Shown one piece after another: positions 63,558 through 64,000 of a stretch of 64,000 nucleotides of DNA (position 1 is its first letter; the number at the start of each line of letters is the position of its first letter). The notes below the pieces were generated by a model that was not told the origin of the DNA, made no database searches, and was given only the letters and a program-made list of their open reading frames with translations. The position numbers were made by a program, and so were the translations under genes. The stretch is from the NCBI GenBank assembly GCA_907163375.1, contig CAJQUW010006363.1:1381501-1445500 (forward strand). The letters are read 5' to 3'. The stretch comes from Prostheceraeus crozeri (taxonomy: Eukaryota; Platyhelminthes; Polycladida; Euryleptidae).

Positions 63558-64000
63558 GCATGCTTAGTCCTACAGAAAATTGCTGCGAAAGCCACTTTAC
63601 TTCTAACTTTCAGAGCAGTAGTGTAGTGCTAACATAATAAACATCCAAACCTAATGACGGAAAGTATGTTCTTCAATGTCGTGGAGTGTTGTTTAACGTG
63701 TATCAACACGTCAGTTTAAGATTTCGTCAAACATATGCGCGTATTTTTATCACGTGCAAACAACGAGCATATTCTATCTCATCTACAATGTGTGAGCACT
63801 GTGTGGGTTGATTACACAATAATAAACTTATTTTCATTTGAGAATTTGATCATGATTGTTTGAATCACTTGGGCTTATAAACTGCTGAGAATTCACTGAG
63901 CGTAACATGCATCAAGCTCCAAGTTTTCGTGGAAGTAGTCAGACTGCACCTAAATTATTTGATAAAATTCAAGTTAAATCATATATCGATTCTGTTATAA
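63558..64000. other. No gene recognised
   Basis: AT-rich sequence to the window end, probably intron or intergenic sequence of the minus-strand gene. Confidence 0.45.

Overview
The window is animal (metazoan) nuclear DNA, AT-rich and dominated by mobile elements. One host gene is certain: a Rho-family GTPase, Cdc42, on the + strand. It has four visible coding exons (23857-23964, 40358-40540, 41342-41539, 50529-50618), interrupted at positions I recall as intron sites of animal CDC42 genes. Its introns of about 16.4, 0.8 and 9.0 kb hold most of the transposons described below. The start codon lies in an upstream exon I could not place. Two further host exons are probable, both on the minus strand: an internal exon at 6876-7168 and a terminal exon at 62730-62849, the latter from a gene convergent with Cdc42. 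The species is not identifiable. The repeat mixture (hAT, Tc1/mariner, pogo, piggyBac, THAP/P-like, Penelope, several LINE clades) suggests an invertebrate.

Layout. 1-2.8 kb: a decayed RTE-like LINE and two short hAT elements with perfect 8-bp target duplications. 4.9-6.5 and 10.2-10.9 kb: hAT derivatives that keep a coiled-coil tail reading frame. 7.6-8.3 kb: a foldback element with two 280-bp arms. 8.4-15 kb: LINE and hAT remnants. 15.6-16.6 and 20.8-21.7 kb: pogo/Tigger-like elements with HTH remnants. 22-23.8 kb: little recognisable.

Intron 1 of Cdc42 (23965-40357) holds a hAT element carrying a nested Tc1/mariner element (25.3-27.8 kb). Next comes a Penelope-like derivative bounded by 201-bp inverted repeats with a GIY-YIG reading frame (28.5-29.5 kb) and a DD34D mariner (29.5-30.9 kb). 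A Penelope-like element follows (34.2-39.4 kb), split by a 5'-truncated LINE whose removal restores the reading frame. Both Penelope elements carry hammerhead-ribozyme motifs. Intron 2 holds a 613-bp MITE with a perfect 8-bp duplication; a second copy lies at 62.9-63.6 kb. Intron 3 starts with a GC donor and holds tRNA-like and THAP-bearing elements and a three-level nest of hAT-type elements (45.1-49.8 kb).

Downstream of Cdc42 lie a broken piggyBac (51.9-54.1 kb), a short inverted-repeat MITE (54.2-54.6 kb) and a TA-flanked DDE element with iterated subterminal motifs (55.8-61.9 kb) that was itself hit by a 4.6-kb hAT with nearly complete transposase (56.7-61.3 kb). Apart from Cdc42 and the two orphan exons, nothing here looks like an intact functional gene. 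The most unusual signals are the hammerhead motifs and the family-specific self-complementary subterminal repeats of the DNA transposons.
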